Positions 40,048 to 50,092 of a stretch of DNA of 64,000 nucleotides are shown here, one piece after another. Where the stretch lies: contig NZ_BMXE01000004.1 in the NCBI RefSeq assembly GCF_014651595.1, positions 124,001-188,000 on the forward strand, in the 5' to 3' direction. The DNA comes from Pseudovibrio japonicus (GTDB lineage: Bacteria; Pseudomonadota; Alphaproteobacteria; Rhizobiales; Stappiaceae). The translations under genes were made by a program, and so were the position numbers. The notes beneath the pieces were generated by a model. That model had not been told where the DNA came from. It saw only the letters and a program-made list of their open reading frames with translations, and searched no databases. Numbering within the stretch: position 1 is the first letter of the stretch; every line of letters begins with the position of its first letter.

Positions 40048-40076
40048 AAAAAGGCCCGGCAAACCGCCGGGCCCTC
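40048..40076 (-). terminator. Intrinsic terminator after cyclophilin gene
   Basis: GGCCCGGC at 40052-40059 pairs with GCCGGGCC at 40065-40072 around a 5-nt loop. On the minus strand TTTTTGTTTGG follows. It ends the two-gene cyclophilin unit. Confidence 0.92.
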
Positions 40077-40100
40077 TTAAAAATCTCATTGCACCTGCAA

Positions 40101-40571
40101 TTAAGCGTCAGCTGCAACCTTCAAAGATACGATCTTGTCCGGGTTGGAAACAGGCTCACCACGTTTGATCTTGTCAACGTTGTCCATACCTTCAACAACC
40201 TGACCCCAAACGGTGTACTGGCCGTCGAGCCAGGACGCATCGCCGAAGCAGATAAAGAACTGGCTGTCGCCGGAGTTTGGATCCATAGAGCGAGCCATGG
40301 AACAAGTGCCGCGAACGTGTTTCGCATCATTGAACTCAGCCTTCAGCTTCTTGCCGGAGCCGCCGGTACCTGTGCCCTGTGGGCAACCGGTCTGAGCCAT
40401 GAAACCGTCGATCACACGGTGGAACACAATACCGTTGTAAAAGCCTTCGCGAACCAGCTCTTTAATGCGAGCAACGTGGTTCGGTGCCAGATCAGGACGC
40501 AGTTCAATAACAACGTCACCCTGAGTAGTTTCCAGCAGCAGTGTGTTTTCTGGATCTTTGATATCAGCCAC
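40101..40571 (-). CDS. Peptidyl-prolyl cis-trans isomerase, cyclophilin type (cytoplasmic)
   Basis: 156 residues from a GTG start at 40571 (AAGGA nine bases upstream). It has the cyclophilin core GIVFHRVIDGFMAQTG, SQFFICFGDASWLDGQYTVW and MDNVDKIKRGEP. No signal peptide, so it works in the cytoplasm. The longer frame starts at 40637 inside the upstream gene, which would overlap it by 20 bp, so the GTG is preferred. It is a close paralogue of the gene just upstream, an arrangement common in Hyphomicrobiales. Confidence 0.93.
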   Translation of the reverse strand: MADIKDPENTLLLETTQGDVVIELRPDLAPNHVARIKELVREGFYNGIVFHRVIDGFMAQTGCPQGTGTGGSGKKLKAEFNDAKHVRGTCSMARSMDPNSGDSQFFICFGDASWLDGQYTVWGQVVEGMDNVDKIKRGEPVSNPDKIVSLKVAADA

Positions 40572-40617
40572 GGGACTGTCCTTTATCTTTAAATAAGTCT
40601 GGATGCAGACATAGCCT

Positions 40618-41151
40618 TTACTTGGCGTCTGCCGCAACCTGCATTTTGATGATTTTGTCAGGGTTACGAACAGGTTCGCCCCGCTTAATCTTGTCTACAG
40701 CATCCATTCCGGAAACCACTTCACCAAATACGGTGTACTGACCATTCAGCCAGTCACCATCATTAAACATGATGAAGAACTGGGAGTTTGCACTGTTAGG
40801 GCTGCGCGAACGCGCCATGCCAAGTGTACCGCGCTTGAATGGTTCCTGAGAGAACTCAGCCTCAAGATCCGGCAGTTCGGACCCACCCATGCCAGTACCG
40901 GTTGGATCACCAGTCTGCGCCATGAAGCCGTCAATCACACGGTGGAAGACGATACCATCGTAAAAACCTTCGCGTGTCAGCTCCTTAATGCGCTTAACAT
41001 GCTCAGGTGCAAGATCGGGACGCAGTGCGATTTCAACGCGCCCGTCTTTCAGGTCTAGATAAATCGTGTTTTCAAGGTCTTGAGCGCTGGCGGTAAATGG
41101 CATCATAAATGCGCCCAGAACCATCGCACATGCAGTCAGAATACGTAGCAA
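40618..41151 (-). CDS. Peptidyl-prolyl cis-trans isomerase, cyclophilin type (exported)
   Basis: 177 residues if started at the TTG at 41151, which has AGGA nine bases upstream and gives the signal peptide LLRILTACAMVLGAFMMPF ending at TASAQ. A longer frame starts at 41208 and would place 19 charged residues before it. The core motifs GIVFHRVIDGFMAQTG and SQFFIMFNDGDWLNGQYTVF are those of bacterial cyclophilins. The product should be periplasmic, complementing the cytoplasmic paralogue downstream. Exact start is uncertain. Confidence 0.88.
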   Translation of the reverse strand: MLRILTACAMVLGAFMMPFTASAQDLENTIYLDLKDGRVEIALRPDLAPEHVKRIKELTREGFYDGIVFHRVIDGFMAQTGDPTGTGMGGSELPDLEAEFSQEPFKRGTLGMARSRSPNSANSQFFIMFNDGDWLNGQYTVFGEVVSGMDAVDKIKRGEPVRNPDKIIKMQVAADAK

Positions 41152-41322
41152 GTTGTCTGTCCTTGTCTTATGCAGGGCGTACCTCCCAAACCTCCAATAG
41201 GCTCTCAAAAAAGATACGCGTAAAAATCAATATTTGGCGTTGAAGCGTGATTGCAAATAAACGTGCCGCGCTAAAAAAGTCTAACTCTATCAAGTAGGCA
41301 GTCTTTTCTGTTGCGTTGTTTT

Positions 41323-41826
41323 TTAAACAATCCCAAAGCGCTTCTTGAGCGCATCCTCAACACACTTGGGGACAAATGAGCTGTAATCTCCCCCCATCTT
41401 CGCAATCTGGCGCACCAGTGTAGCCGTAATTGGGCGCATCACTGGTGAACTTGGGAAAAACACGGTTTTGATGTCAGGCGCCATCGCCCCGTTCATTCCC
41501 GCCATTTGCATTTCATAGTTCAGATCCGTCGAGTCACGAAGGCCGCGCACCAGAATGTTAGACCCGTGCTCCCGCGCCGCATCCACCACCAGCCCAGTAA
41601 AGGAAACAGTGCGAATACGCGCAGCACTTTCCACTCCAAACTGCTCTTCACAAGCAAGGCGGATCAGTTCAACGCGCTCTTCAAAGGAAAACAAAGGCGC
41701 CTTGGATGCCTGAACACCAATAGCCACAACTACTTCATCAGCCAAAACCAATGACTGCTCAAGAATGTCCAGATGGCCATGTGTCATAGGATCAAAAGAC
41801 CCCGGATAAAGTGCAATACGCTTCAT
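41323..41826 (-). CDS. coaD: Phosphopantetheine adenylyltransferase
   Basis: 167 residues. It catalyses the fourth step of coenzyme A synthesis. [19 protein letters not shown] has the T/HxGH nucleotidyltransferase motif; [19 protein letters not shown] and [15 protein letters not shown] are typical of CoaD. It lies between the cyclophilins and gyrA, the usual order in Hyphomicrobiales. Confidence 0.97.
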   Translation of the reverse strand: MKRIALYPGSFDPMTHGHLDILEQSLVLADEVVVAIGVQASKAPLFSFEERVELIRLACEEQFGVESAARIRTVSFTGLVVDAAREHGSNILVRGLRDSTDLNYEMQMAGMNGAMAPDIKTVFFPSSPVMRPITATLVRQIAKMGGDYSSFVPKCVEDALKKRFGIV

Positions 41827-42043
41827 ATAATCTCTCGCGTCACCAAATGCCTCTCCCCATAAGCATCAGTCATGACGCTTACCTCTCGGGCGTTTGCGCG
41901 ATTGAACCCAGTATCGCTTTGAGTTTCAAGTTAATTCTGGCAAGCATACCCCGGCAATCTGTCGAAGAGATCGAAAGCATCCCCGAGATGCGAGAGGAAG
42001 CCGCCCGCAGGTTGCGTGTCGACCCGTGCTTTCAAAAAGGTAA

Positions 42044-42451
42044 TTAGCGCAAAAATCGCGCCATTCCGACGGAATCCGGAGCTGTTTCCTCAAACCCGTA
42101 CTTTTTATAGAGCTTGTTCGCAGGCACATCAGCAATAAGGCTCACATAGATCGGACGCTCTTTAATCCGATCAAGATAATCATTGAGTGCCGCCATGATT
42201 TTTTGCCCCAGACCTTTGCCTTGATGGTCTGGATCAACCGCAATATCCACCAACTGATAGAAGCAGCCTCCATCTCCGATGAGTCTGCCCATACCCACAA
42301 CACGTCCGTCATTCACAACACAAACGCCAAAGATGGTAGCCGCTAAACCCTTGCGTGCACCCTCTTCAGAAAACCGGCTTAACCCGGCAACACGGCGCAA
42401 CCGAAGATAGTCCTCGAGGTTTGGAGCCTCCTGCAGGATTTGGTAGGTCAT
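42044..42451 (-). CDS. GNAT-family N-acetyltransferase
   Basis: 135 residues. The acetyl-CoA pyrophosphate-binding motif is VDPDHQGKGLGQKIMAAL (Q/RxxGxG/A), and PANKLYKKYGFEETAPDS is the family C-terminal element. Substrate is unknown. It sits between gyrA and coaD on the same strand but is not a standard member of that cluster. Confidence 0.85.
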   Translation of the reverse strand: MTYQILQEAPNLEDYLRLRRVAGLSRFSEEGARKGLAATIFGVCVVNDGRVVGMGRLIGDGGCFYQLVDIAVDPDHQGKGLGQKIMAALNDYLDRIKERPIYVSLIADVPANKLYKKYGFEETAPDSVGMARFLR

Positions 42452-42581
42452 TTCTACTTCCAGAAAAATTCGTTGAACAAGACATCAGAGATCCCGGAGA
42501 CGCGATAGTTCGGGCTTTGGCATTTGAATAAGGCAGTGGCGCGATAAATTCTGGATGGGAACTTCGCACCCCTTAACACAA

Positions 42582-42610
42582 AAAAGGGAGCACGAGGCTC
42601 CCTTTCTCTT
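42582..42610 (-). terminator. Intrinsic terminator after gyrA
   Basis: AAAGGGAGC at 42583-42591 pairs with GCTCCCTTT at 42597-42605 around a 5-nt loop. On the minus strand a T-rich run (TTTTTTGTG) follows directly. Confidence 0.92.
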
Positions 42611-42612
42611 AT

Positions 42613-45414
42613 TTACTCAGTGCCTGATGGCTCGCCGCCGTCACCCTCCGGTGCCGGAGCCTCGCCACTCTCAGAGGTAGTTTCAGTGGCATCTCCGCCG
42701 GCCTCGGCTACACCTTCTGCTTCCGCATTCTCGTCATCGTCAGCTTCGCTAATACGCTCCACTGCAACAACCTGCTCGTCTGCAGAGGTGTTAAACACAA
42801 TCACACCCTGTGTCGAACGCCCAGCAATCCGGATGCCATTGACCGGACAGCGGATCAGCTGACCACCATCAGTCACCAGCATAATCTCATCGCTTGCTTC
42901 ACTGCGGAAGGAAGCAACCAGACGGCCATTACGATTGTTCACAGTCATCGCCGCGATACCCTTACCACCACGGCCGGTGGTACGGTATTCGTAGGAGCTC
43001 GTGCGCTTGCCATAACCCTTTTCAGAAACGGTAAGAATGACTTCCTCACTCTCATCCATCTCTTTAAAGCGCTCTTCAGAGATGCCAGCCTCTTCGAAGG
43101 AGGTATCCCCGTTGACGTCTTCACCGCGCATAGCACGGGAAAGTTTCAGATATGCGGTTCGCTCTTCTGAATCACATTCGAAGTGACCCAAGATCGTCAT
43201 GGAGATGACGTGATCACCCTCGGCAAGATTGATCCCCCGCACACCAACCGAGTTACGGCCAGAGAACACACGAACATCCGTTGACGGGAAGCGAATACAC
43301 ATACCCGCCGCAGTCGTCAGCAGAACATCATCATCTTCCGTTGAAGTCATCACGTTGACGATACCATCGCCCTCGTCCAACTTCATGGCGATCTTGCCGT
43401 TCTTGTTGATTTGCGCAAAGTCTGAAAGCTTGTTCCGGCGGATGGTGCCACGCTTGGTAGCAAACATCACATCCAACTCTGCCCAGGTCTCTTCGTTTTC
43501 AGGAAGTGGGAGGATAGAAGTGATACGTTCACCCTGCTCCAATGGCAGCATGTTAACCAGCGCATTCCCGCGTGCCTGCGGGCTCGCGAGCGGCAGACGC
43601 CAGACTTTCATCTTGTAGGCAATACCGCGGGACGAGAAGAACAGAACCGGCGTATGCGTATTGGCAACAAACAGACGTGTTACGAAATCCTCGTCCTTTG
43701 TCCGCATGCCAGAACGGCCCTTACCACCACGACGCTGCGCGCGGTATGTATCCAGAGGCACACGCTTGATGTAGCCGGTGTGAGACACGGTCACGACCAT
43801 ATCTTCACGCTGGATCAAGTCTTCATCATCCAGATCGCCGCCACCATCGGTGATTTCGGTCCGGCGCGGTGTCGCAAATTCATCACGAACTTCTTCCAGC
43901 TCAGTGCGAACGATCTCCAAGATACGCTCACGGCTACGCAGAATATCAAGGTAGTCTTTGATTTCAGTAGCAAGCTTATCAAGTTCATCGCCAATTTCAT
44001 CGCGGCCCAGAGCCGTCAGACGCTGCAGACGAAGATCAAGAATAGCGCGGGCCTGATCTTCAGAAAGCTTGAAGGTCCCGTCTTCCTGAATGGCGTAACG
44101 CGGATCATCGATCAACTGAATAAGCGGCTCAATGTCTTTTGCCGGCCAGTTGCGTTCCATCAGCTGGCGACGCGCTGTCGCCGGGTCCGGAGCCGTCCGG
44201 ATCAGATGGATAACATCATCAATGTTTGCAGTTGCAACAGCCAGACCAACCAGAACATGCGCACGATCGCGTGCTTTAGACAGCAGGAAGCGTGTACGGC
44301 GGCCAATAACCTCTTCACGGAACGCGATAAAGGCTTTGAGCATGTCCTTCAAGATAAGCTGCTCAGGGCGACCACCATTCAAGGCGACTACGTTACAGCC
44401 AAAGCTCTGCTGAAGCTGGGAGTAGCGATAGAGCTGATTCAGGATAACATCCGGAACAGCATCACGCTTCAACTCGATAACAACGCGCATGCCACGACGA
44501 TCAGATTCATCGCGGATGTCAGAGATGCCCTCGATCCGCTTTTCACGAACAAGCTCTGCGATCTTCTCGATCATAGAGGACTTATTCACCTGATAAGGGA
44601 TCTCAGTAACAATCAAAGCCATACGGCCTGAGCGAATTTCTTCAGTCTCAACCCGGCTGCGCATAAGAACGGAACCACGTCCGGTCTCATATGCTGACTT
44701 AATACCAGCGCGACCAAGAATGATACCACCGGTCGGGAAATCCGGACCCGGGATGATTTCCATCAGCTCTGGCAAAGTAATTTCAGGACGCTCGATCATT
44801 GCGATCGTGCCGTCAATCACCTCACCCATGTTATGTGGTGGAATGTTGGTCGCCATACCAACCGCGATACCACCGGCACCGTTTACCAGAAGGTTCGGAT
44901 AACGTGCCGGGAGAACTTCAGGTTCTGTTTCAGAGCCATCGTAGTTCTCGTTAAAGTTCACGGTATCTTTATCGATATCCGACAGCTGCGTCTGGGCAAC
45001 TTTTTCAAGGCGGCACTCGGTATAGCGCATCGCTGCTGCTCGATCGCCGTCGACGGAGCCAAAGTTACCTTGTCCGTTAATGAGCGGCAGGCGCATGGAA
45101 AAATCCTGCGCCATTCGAACAAGAGCATCGTAAATCGCACTATCACCATGAGGGTGATATTTACCCATCACGTCACCAACTACGCGGGCGGATTTACGGT
45201 AGGGCTTGTTCCACTCGTATCCGTTTTCATGCATGGAATACAGAATACGGCGGTGAACCGGCTTCAAACCATCACGAACATCGGGAAGCGCACGGCTCAC
45301 GATCACGCTCATCGCATAATCGAGATAGCTGCGCTTCATTTCATCTGTGATAGAGACGGGCCGAATGTCGCTGGGTAGGCCACCTGGTGGTGTACTTAAG
45401 TCCTGATCTGCCAA
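42613..45414 (-). CDS. gyrA: DNA gyrase subunit A
   Basis: 933 residues. The active-site Tyr131 lies in [31 protein letters not shown] keeps Ser92 and Asp96 at the quinolone-resistance positions, as in sensitive wild types. The GyrA box is QRRGGKGR. The C-terminal tail, about 45 residues, is very rich in Glu, Ala and Gly. The start has to be the TTG at 45414: an in-frame TAA lies one codon before it, and [12 protein letters not shown] matches the family N terminus, while the next in-frame ATG is 26 codons in and would cut it. Nothing else unusual. Confidence 0.98.
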   Translation of the reverse strand: MADQDLSTPPGGLPSDIRPVSITDEMKRSYLDYAMSVIVSRALPDVRDGLKPVHRRILYSMHENGYEWNKPYRKSARVVGDVMGKYHPHGDSAIYDALVRMAQDFSMRLPLINGQGNFGSVDGDRAAAMRYTECRLEKVAQTQLSDIDKDTVNFNENYDGSETEPEVLPARYPNLLVNGAGGIAVGMATNIPPHNMGEVIDGTIAMIERPEITLPELMEIIPGPDFPTGGIILGRAGIKSAYETGRGSVLMRSRVETEEIRSGRMALIVTEIPYQVNKSSMIEKIAELVREKRIEGISDIRDESDRRGMRVVIELKRDAVPDVILNQLYRYSQLQQSFGCNVVALNGGRPEQLILKDMLKAFIAFREEVIGRRTRFLLSKARDRAHVLVGLAVATANIDDVIHLIRTAPDPATARRQLMERNWPAKDIEPLIQLIDDPRYAIQEDGTFKLSEDQARAILDLRLQRLTALGRDEIGDELDKLATEIKDYLDILRSRERILEIVRTELEEVRDEFATPRRTEITDGGGDLDDEDLIQREDMVVTVSHTGYIKRVPLDTYRAQRRGGKGRSGMRTKDEDFVTRLFVANTHTPVLFFSSRGIAYKMKVWRLPLASPQARGNALVNMLPLEQGERITSILPLPENEETWAELDVMFATKRGTIRRNKLSDFAQINKNGKIAMKLDEGDGIVNVMTSTEDDDVLLTTAAGMCIRFPSTDVRVFSGRNSVGVRGINLAEGDHVISMTILGHFECDSEERTAYLKLSRAMRGEDVNGDTSFEEAGISEERFKEMDESEEVILTVSEKGYGKRTSSYEYRTTGRGGKGIAAMTVNNRNGRLVASFRSEASDEIMLVTDGGQLIRCPVNGIRIAGRSTQGVIVFNTSADEQVVAVERISEADDDENAEAEGVAEAGGDATETTSESGEAPAPEGDGGEPSGTE

Positions 45415-45748
45415 GGATTATTCTCATCAATTTTAAGTCAGAATTCTTATTCGTTATAGCCGATTCAAACGGGAGAACCAAACGCCATAAGACCTCAAAA
45501 GACAGCTAATAACAACTACCTTACCTGAGGCTCTTATCCGCAGCTATTCATTAGAGCCTTATACGCAGTATCGTTGCTCAAAAGCATCGCTCAACTACAT
45601 AAAAATACCACATCAGTTGCAGGTGGTGCAAAAAACTATCACACTCTTGCCAAATACAACATTGTCTGTTAGCGCCCATTCAACACCTGCAAAACTGCGA
45701 GTCAATATACCCGCAAGCAGAACCACCCCATTTACAAGGTAAAGCGCG
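45415..45748. other. 334-bp divergent intergenic region between gyrA and marC
   Basis: No gene. It must hold the promoters of gyrA and of the MarC-family gene. A possible gyrA -10 (TATAAC, minus strand, 45452-45463 area) is seen but not convincing. No SOS box of the GTTC-N7-GTTC type was found here. Confidence 0.4.
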
Positions 45749-46381
45749 ATGCTCATTGAGTTCCTTATCAATGCATTTGCCATGCTGTTTGTCACGATTG
45801 ATCCGATCGGTCTGGCACCCGTCTTTTTGGCCGTTACCGCCGGTGCCACCAGCACCGAGCGACGCCAGATTGCGACCAAAGCCGTGATCATCTCCGGCAT
45901 AACGCTCATGGCATTCTTCTTCGCCGGACGTCAGCTTCTGAATGTTCTCGGCATTTCTCAAGCGGCATTCCAGGTTGCTGGCGGCCTTTTGCTCTTCATC
46001 ATCGCGGTGGAGATGGTCTTCGAGCACCGCCAGAAACGTAAAGCTGAAAGCGCCGAGAAAGTAGTTGAGCAGGAAGACCTTTCACAGACAGCTGTCTTCC
46101 CGCTTGCAATTCCGCTCATTGCAGGTCCTGCGACAATCTCTGCAATCATTCTTCTTGCAGGCCAGGCACCTGGCGTTACCGGTCAGGTCGGCCTGATCGC
46201 AGTGCTCCTGTTTGTTCTGGTAATCAGCTTCTTCGTGTTTCTTCTGGCAACACGCATCGACAAGCTGCTCGGCTCAACGGTGCAGCTGATCATCACCCGC
46301 CTCTTCGGCGTGATCCTCGCAGCACTATCTGTTCAGTTCGTTGCAGACGGCATCTTCTCCCTGATCGAGATGCATTCCTGA
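45749..46381 (+). CDS. MarC-family (UPF0056) integral membrane protein
   Basis: 210 residues with six membrane segments. FVTIDPIGLAPVFLAVT (usually DPxGxxPxF) and FPLAIPLIAGPATISAIIL (GPxxI) are the two repeat signatures of MarC/UPF0056. The family resembles small transporters, but the link to multiple antibiotic resistance has not been supported; function is unknown. A member of this family often lies near gyrA in Hyphomicrobiales. Confidence 0.92.
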   Translation: MLIEFLINAFAMLFVTIDPIGLAPVFLAVTAGATSTERRQIATKAVIISGITLMAFFFAGRQLLNVLGISQAAFQVAGGLLLFIIAVEMVFEHRQKRKAESAEKVVEQEDLSQTAVFPLAIPLIAGPATISAIILLAGQAPGVTGQVGLIAVLLFVLVISFFVFLLATRIDKLLGSTVQLIITRLFGVILAALSVQFVADGIFSLIEMHS

Positions 46382-46492
46382 AACCGGCATGTGCCCGCAG
46401 CATTTGTGGGCGCGCCACCTCCCATATGAGATAGAGCTTGCAGTCTCCTGCCCCCTTCGTAGAGTCTCCATTGTATTTTATGGAGGATTCGA

Positions 46493-47425
46493 ATGGCTGC
46501 CCACGGCTCCAAAAAAGTAATTTTCGCCGCCCTTGCCGGCAACACACTCATTGCAATCACCAAATTTGCCGCCGCAGCCTACACCGGGTCCGCCGCCATG
46601 ATGTCCGAAGGTATCCATTCCCTTGTCGACACCGGAAATCAGGGACTCCTGCTCCTTGGAATGAAACGCGCGGAAAAGCCTGCTGACAAAAAACACCCTT
46701 TTGGTTATGGCTCGGAAATTTACTTTTGGGCTTTCGTCGTTGCCATCATGATCTTCGCCGTTGGCGCAGGCATCTCACTTTATGAAGGCATCCAGAAGAT
46801 CATTCACCCCCACCCAATCCAATCCGCAGCGATCGCCTACGTCGTCCTAGGTCTCGCTATCGTCTTTGAGGGCTGGGCCTGGACCGTCGCCTATAAAGAG
46901 TTCAAAAAAACAAAGGGCGCACGACCATTTTTAGCAGCTGTACGCGACAGCAAAGACCCAACTGTTTTCACAGTCCTGTTTGAAGACACCGCCGCAATGC
47001 TTGGCCTACTTGTTGCCCTTGCTGGCATCTACGGCGCACAAACCTTCGGCATTGTATGGCTGGACGGCGCAGCCTCCGTTGTCATCGGCCTCATTCTAGC
47101 AGGTACCGCGTTCGTGCTGGCACTGGAGACCAAAGGCCTACTCATCGGCGAAAGCGCCTCAGACGAGCTTGTTGCCTCCGTACGGGAGATCCTGCTGGCA
47201 CCAGCAGCCGTCACTGGCGTCAACGAAATCCGAACGCTTCATATTGGCCCAAATGACGTCCTCCTAGCCGCCTCGCTGGACTTTGAAGATGCGCTCACTG
47301 CAGGTGCCGTCGAAGAAGTCATCTTCTCGCTGGAAGATACCATCAAACGCGCTCAGCCCCTGATCGGGCGCATATTCCTCGAAGTTCAGGCAGCAAAAAA
47401 CCGCCAAATTATTGCGGGCAATTGA
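46493..47425 (+). CDS. Cation diffusion facilitator family transporter (ZNT9-like branch)
   Basis: 310 residues with six membrane segments and a C-terminal cytoplasmic domain. Segment 2 has SEGIHSLVDTGNQGLLLLG, and the fifth has LFEDTAAMLGLLVAL. In classical CDF exporters the fifth segment carries HxxxD; here an acidic EDTAA pattern is found, as in the SLC30A9/ZNT9 branch. HPFGYGSEIYFWAFVVAI is also of that branch. It probably moves a divalent metal or couples it to protons, but the metal is unknown. GGATTCG precedes the ATG. Confidence 0.88.
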   Translation: MAAHGSKKVIFAALAGNTLIAITKFAAAAYTGSAAMMSEGIHSLVDTGNQGLLLLGMKRAEKPADKKHPFGYGSEIYFWAFVVAIMIFAVGAGISLYEGIQKIIHPHPIQSAAIAYVVLGLAIVFEGWAWTVAYKEFKKTKGARPFLAAVRDSKDPTVFTVLFEDTAAMLGLLVALAGIYGAQTFGIVWLDGAASVVIGLILAGTAFVLALETKGLLIGESASDELVASVREILLAPAAVTGVNEIRTLHIGPNDVLLAASLDFEDALTAGAVEEVIFSLEDTIKRAQPLIGRIFLEVQAAKNRQIIAGN

Positions 47426-47506
47426 TCCGGAATGCTTCTTTTTCATAGAGTTCAGTTTGCAAGCGCTCTATGAAGCATATCAAAATTGAGAGTCTCGGAG
47501 CAGACA

Positions 47507-48514
47507 ATGACCATACTTGTAACAGGCGGCTGCGGATATATCGGAAGCCACATGGCATGGTGCCTTGACGATGCCGGAGAGGATTTTGTCGTCATCGACA
47601 ACCTGTCCACTGGCTTTGATTGGGCGATCCCGCAATCGGCACAACTTTATCACGGCGAGATCACTGATCTAGATCTCCTCCAGACCATTTTCGGCAACCA
47701 CGACATTTCTGCGGTCATCCACTTTGCTGGCTCAATTATCGTGCCAGAATCAGTATCTAACCCATTGAAATATTATGAGAATAACACTGCGGCCTCACGC
47801 GTATTGATTGAGGCCTGCGTCAAGAACGGCATCAAGCACTTCATCTTTTCGTCCACCGCGGCCGTCTACGGCGATCCAGAAGTTATTCCAGTTTCTGAAG
47901 ACACCCCCCTAAGCCCCTTAAGTCCTTACGGAACCTCGAAGCTCATGACGGAACTTATGCTGCGTGATACCGCCGCAGCCCATGACTTCAAATATACAGC
48001 CCTGCGCTATTTCAATGTCGCAGGGGCTGACCCGGAAGGCCGGACAGGGCAATCAACGAAAACTGCCACACACCTGATCAAAGTGGCCAGCGAAGCCGCA
48101 CTTGGCAAGCGCACCCATCTTGGCGTTTTTGGCGATGATTTCGATACGCCCGACGGCACCGGAGTGCGCGATTACATCCACGTCTCAGACCTTGCCAGCG
48201 CCCACTACCTTGCTCTCAAACGCCTACGGGATGGCGGCGACAGCATTGTAATGAATGCAGGTTACGGCGACGGCTATTCAGTATTGCAGGTGATTGACGC
48301 GGTGAAAGCGGTATCGGGAGTTGACTTTGAAGTCAAACATGAGCCACGGCGCGCAGGCGACTCTCCAAAAGTCGTGGCAGATAACGCAAAGATCATGAGT
48401 AATCTGGACTGGAAACCACAGTTTCATGACCTTCCAACCATCGTAAAACACGCACTGGATTGGGAGAAAAAACTCCAGTTCAAAAATAGCCTTGCAAACA
48501 CTCATGCCGACTGA
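47507..48514 (+). CDS. galE: UDP-glucose 4-epimerase
   Basis: 335 residues from the ATG at 47507, with GGAG seven bases upstream; the frame is open from 47486. Rossmann motif ILVTGGCGYIGSHMAWCL; FSSTAAVYGDPEVIPV then SPYGTSKLMTELML (Ser/Tyr-x3-Lys); FNVAGADPEGRTGQ; GTGVRDYIHVSDLA. It interconverts UDP-glucose and UDP-galactose, supplying surface sugars together with galU at 34288. Its stop codon is part of a hairpin. Confidence 0.95.
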   Translation: MTILVTGGCGYIGSHMAWCLDDAGEDFVVIDNLSTGFDWAIPQSAQLYHGEITDLDLLQTIFGNHDISAVIHFAGSIIVPESVSNPLKYYENNTAASRVLIEACVKNGIKHFIFSSTAAVYGDPEVIPVSEDTPLSPLSPYGTSKLMTELMLRDTAAAHDFKYTALRYFNVAGADPEGRTGQSTKTATHLIKVASEAALGKRTHLGVFGDDFDTPDGTGVRDYIHVSDLASAHYLALKRLRDGGDSIVMNAGYGDGYSVLQVIDAVKAVSGVDFEVKHEPRRAGDSPKVVADNAKIMSNLDWKPQFHDLPTIVKHALDWEKKLQFKNSLANTHAD

Positions 48515-48528
48515 ATAAGCCAGTCGGC
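48506..48528. other. Hairpin containing the galE stop codon
   Basis: GCCGACTG at 48506-48513 pairs with CAGTCGGC at 48521-48528 around a 7-nt loop; the TGA stop at 48512-48514 lies inside. No U-tract follows, but the convergent DUF192 gene ends 10 bp away, so it may act as a shared end for both. Confidence 0.45.
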
Positions 48529-48537
48529 AAAACGCAA

Positions 48538-48975
48538 TTACGGTATACGGATAACACGGTCGCCGGGTTTGATACCCAACTCAGCTGCCCGGCCCGCCAG
48601 TACCTCCAGCACATACTTGGCTGGCACTTCAGAGGAAATAACCTCTTCTGAGTACGGAACAGTGTTGGCGGCAATGCTTCTGACTATGTAATCAGCCCCG
48701 ATAAAAATAATATCCAGCGAGCTCGGTGTGTTCCTCATCCAGAAATACTGCAGGCCAGACTGCGGAAAGATGAAGAGCATGCCGTCATCAGGTGTCAAAT
48801 CTGTGCGCCCCATGAGTCCCTGAGCGCGTTCAGCTGCCGTTTCAGCAATCTCAACCCGAAACTCATGCGAGCCACTGGCACTGCGCACTTCAAGTGTTTC
48901 TGTTCTCATACCCGCCGCAAACGCTGATGTCACACCTAACATCAGAAAGATAATGGCAATTCGAAAAACCGTCAT
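48538..48975 (-). CDS. DUF192-domain protein, exported
   Basis: 145 residues. A signal peptide (MTVFRIAIIFLMLGVTSAF then AAG) is followed by the DUF192 core ERAQGLMGRTDLTPDDGMLF and FWMRNTPSSLDIIFIGADY. DUF192 proteins are small and of unknown function. In Hyphomicrobiales they are often encoded next to a twin cold-shock-domain gene, as here. The gene is in line with that gene, 118 bp apart, with a terminator between. Confidence 0.88.
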   Translation of the reverse strand: MTVFRIAIIFLMLGVTSAFAAGMRTETLEVRSASGSHEFRVEIAETAAERAQGLMGRTDLTPDDGMLFIFPQSGLQYFWMRNTPSSLDIIFIGADYIVRSIAANTVPYSEEVISSEVPAKYVLEVLAGRAAELGIKPGDRVIRIP

Positions 48976-49013
48976 ATAGCGCCCTGCACTTCTTTTTCAT
49001 CAGTATTGAGCCA

Positions 49014-49046
49014 AAGAAAAACCCTTGGCAAGTCACCAAGGGCTTA
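49014..49046 (-). terminator. Intrinsic terminator after cold-shock-domain gene
   Basis: CCCTTGG at 49022-49028 pairs with CCAAGGG at 49036-49042 around a 7-nt loop, and TTTTTCTTTGG follows on the minus strand. Confidence 0.88.
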
Positions 49047-49093
49047 AAATCAGCCAATCTCAGGAATGTGATCCGAAAATCCTCCGACCATTG

Positions 49094-49675
49094 TCAGTGC
49101 GATGCCGGAATGTGAGCCCCACTCCCCAGTGGCCGAACCTCGGCAGCCATCTTACCCTTTGGCCCATCACCAAACCGCACCTGAACCTTCTGTCCCGGTC
49201 GCAATTCTGTAATACCAAAGCGGCGCAGGGTTTCCATATGAATAAAGATATCTTCCGTGCCCTCACCGCGCGTCAGGAACCCAAACCCTTTGACACGATT
49301 AAACCACTTCACTTCAGCTTCAATAAAGTTGCCTTCCGGTGTCACCTGAACATGCGTACGCGATGGTGGTAACTGAGAGGGGTGAACCGCATAACTCTCG
49401 TCCATGGAAAGAATACGCATCGCCTGCAGGCCACGAGGACGGTTGAGCACTTCGCAAACAACGCGCGCGCCCTCATAGGCAGTCTGGTACCCATCTCTGC
49501 GTAAACATGTGACATGCAACAAGACGTCTGGCAGATCGTCTTCCGGCTCTACAAAACCATAGCCCTTACCAATATCAAACCACTTGATTGTTCCTGCCAC
49601 CTGAAGAACATCTAAGGCTGTATCGTCAACCAGGTCCTCGACAGAGCCTACCTGAGGCGCCGTTTTTACCACCAT
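49094..49675 (-). CDS. Twin cold-shock-domain protein
   Basis: 193 residues from the ATG at 49675 (GGGGC upstream); the frame is open to 49723. Two cold-shock domains: the first with [19 protein letters not shown] (RNP1) and DVLLHVT (RNP2), the second with [19 protein letters not shown] and [14 protein letters not shown]. Single-stranded nucleic acid binding is expected. This two-domain form of about 190-200 residues is typical for alphaproteobacteria and is not the small CspA type. Confidence 0.93.
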   Translation of the reverse strand: MVVKTAPQVGSVEDLVDDTALDVLQVAGTIKWFDIGKGYGFVEPEDDLPDVLLHVTCLRRDGYQTAYEGARVVCEVLNRPRGLQAMRILSMDESYAVHPSQLPPSRTHVQVTPEGNFIEAEVKWFNRVKGFGFLTRGEGTEDIFIHMETLRRFGITELRPGQKVQVRFGDGPKGKMAAEVRPLGSGAHIPASH

Positions 49676-50092
49676 GATGAATGCCCCGAAATTTGCCGCA
49701 TCTGAAATGTACCGTCCGATCAAAACCGAACACCACTTGATTCCACAAAAAGAATATCATTACGCCCGACGGCAAAAAGGTAAAAAATTAACAAAGAGCT
49801 AAATGATCCCCCATTGATTTGGTTAGTGTTGTCCTATCAACACCATTTACCTGAAGTTTGGAGGGGGTATAGCTAACACTACTGAAGATTTTGCCCAATG
49901 GATCCATGAGTTACTTTCAAAACCTCGCGCCGCCACAAGATACACATTATTGGCAGGTACAGCTTGCATATTCCAATTGCAGGAATACTAGGAACCCTTC
50001 CATATCCGCATTTTTCACGTTAGCTTCTATCAGTTTCAACCTCTGCGGGTTCTCTACTCGAAGAGCTGATCCCCAAAAAGAAAGAGTTCGAC
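49676..50092. other. 417-bp divergent region between the cold-shock gene and gloA
   Basis: No gene recognised. It holds the promoters of both genes. GTGTTG (49826-49831) pairs with CAACAC (49838-49843), and TAGTGTT (49824-49830) could instead pair with AACACTA at 49875-49881, a possible switch with no further support. CAAAAAG-rich DNA at about 49745-49800 lies upstream of the cold-shock gene. Confidence 0.4.

Noticed and set aside
43654-44631. 325-codon plus-strand frame
   Set aside because: Antisense of gyrA; no independent support.
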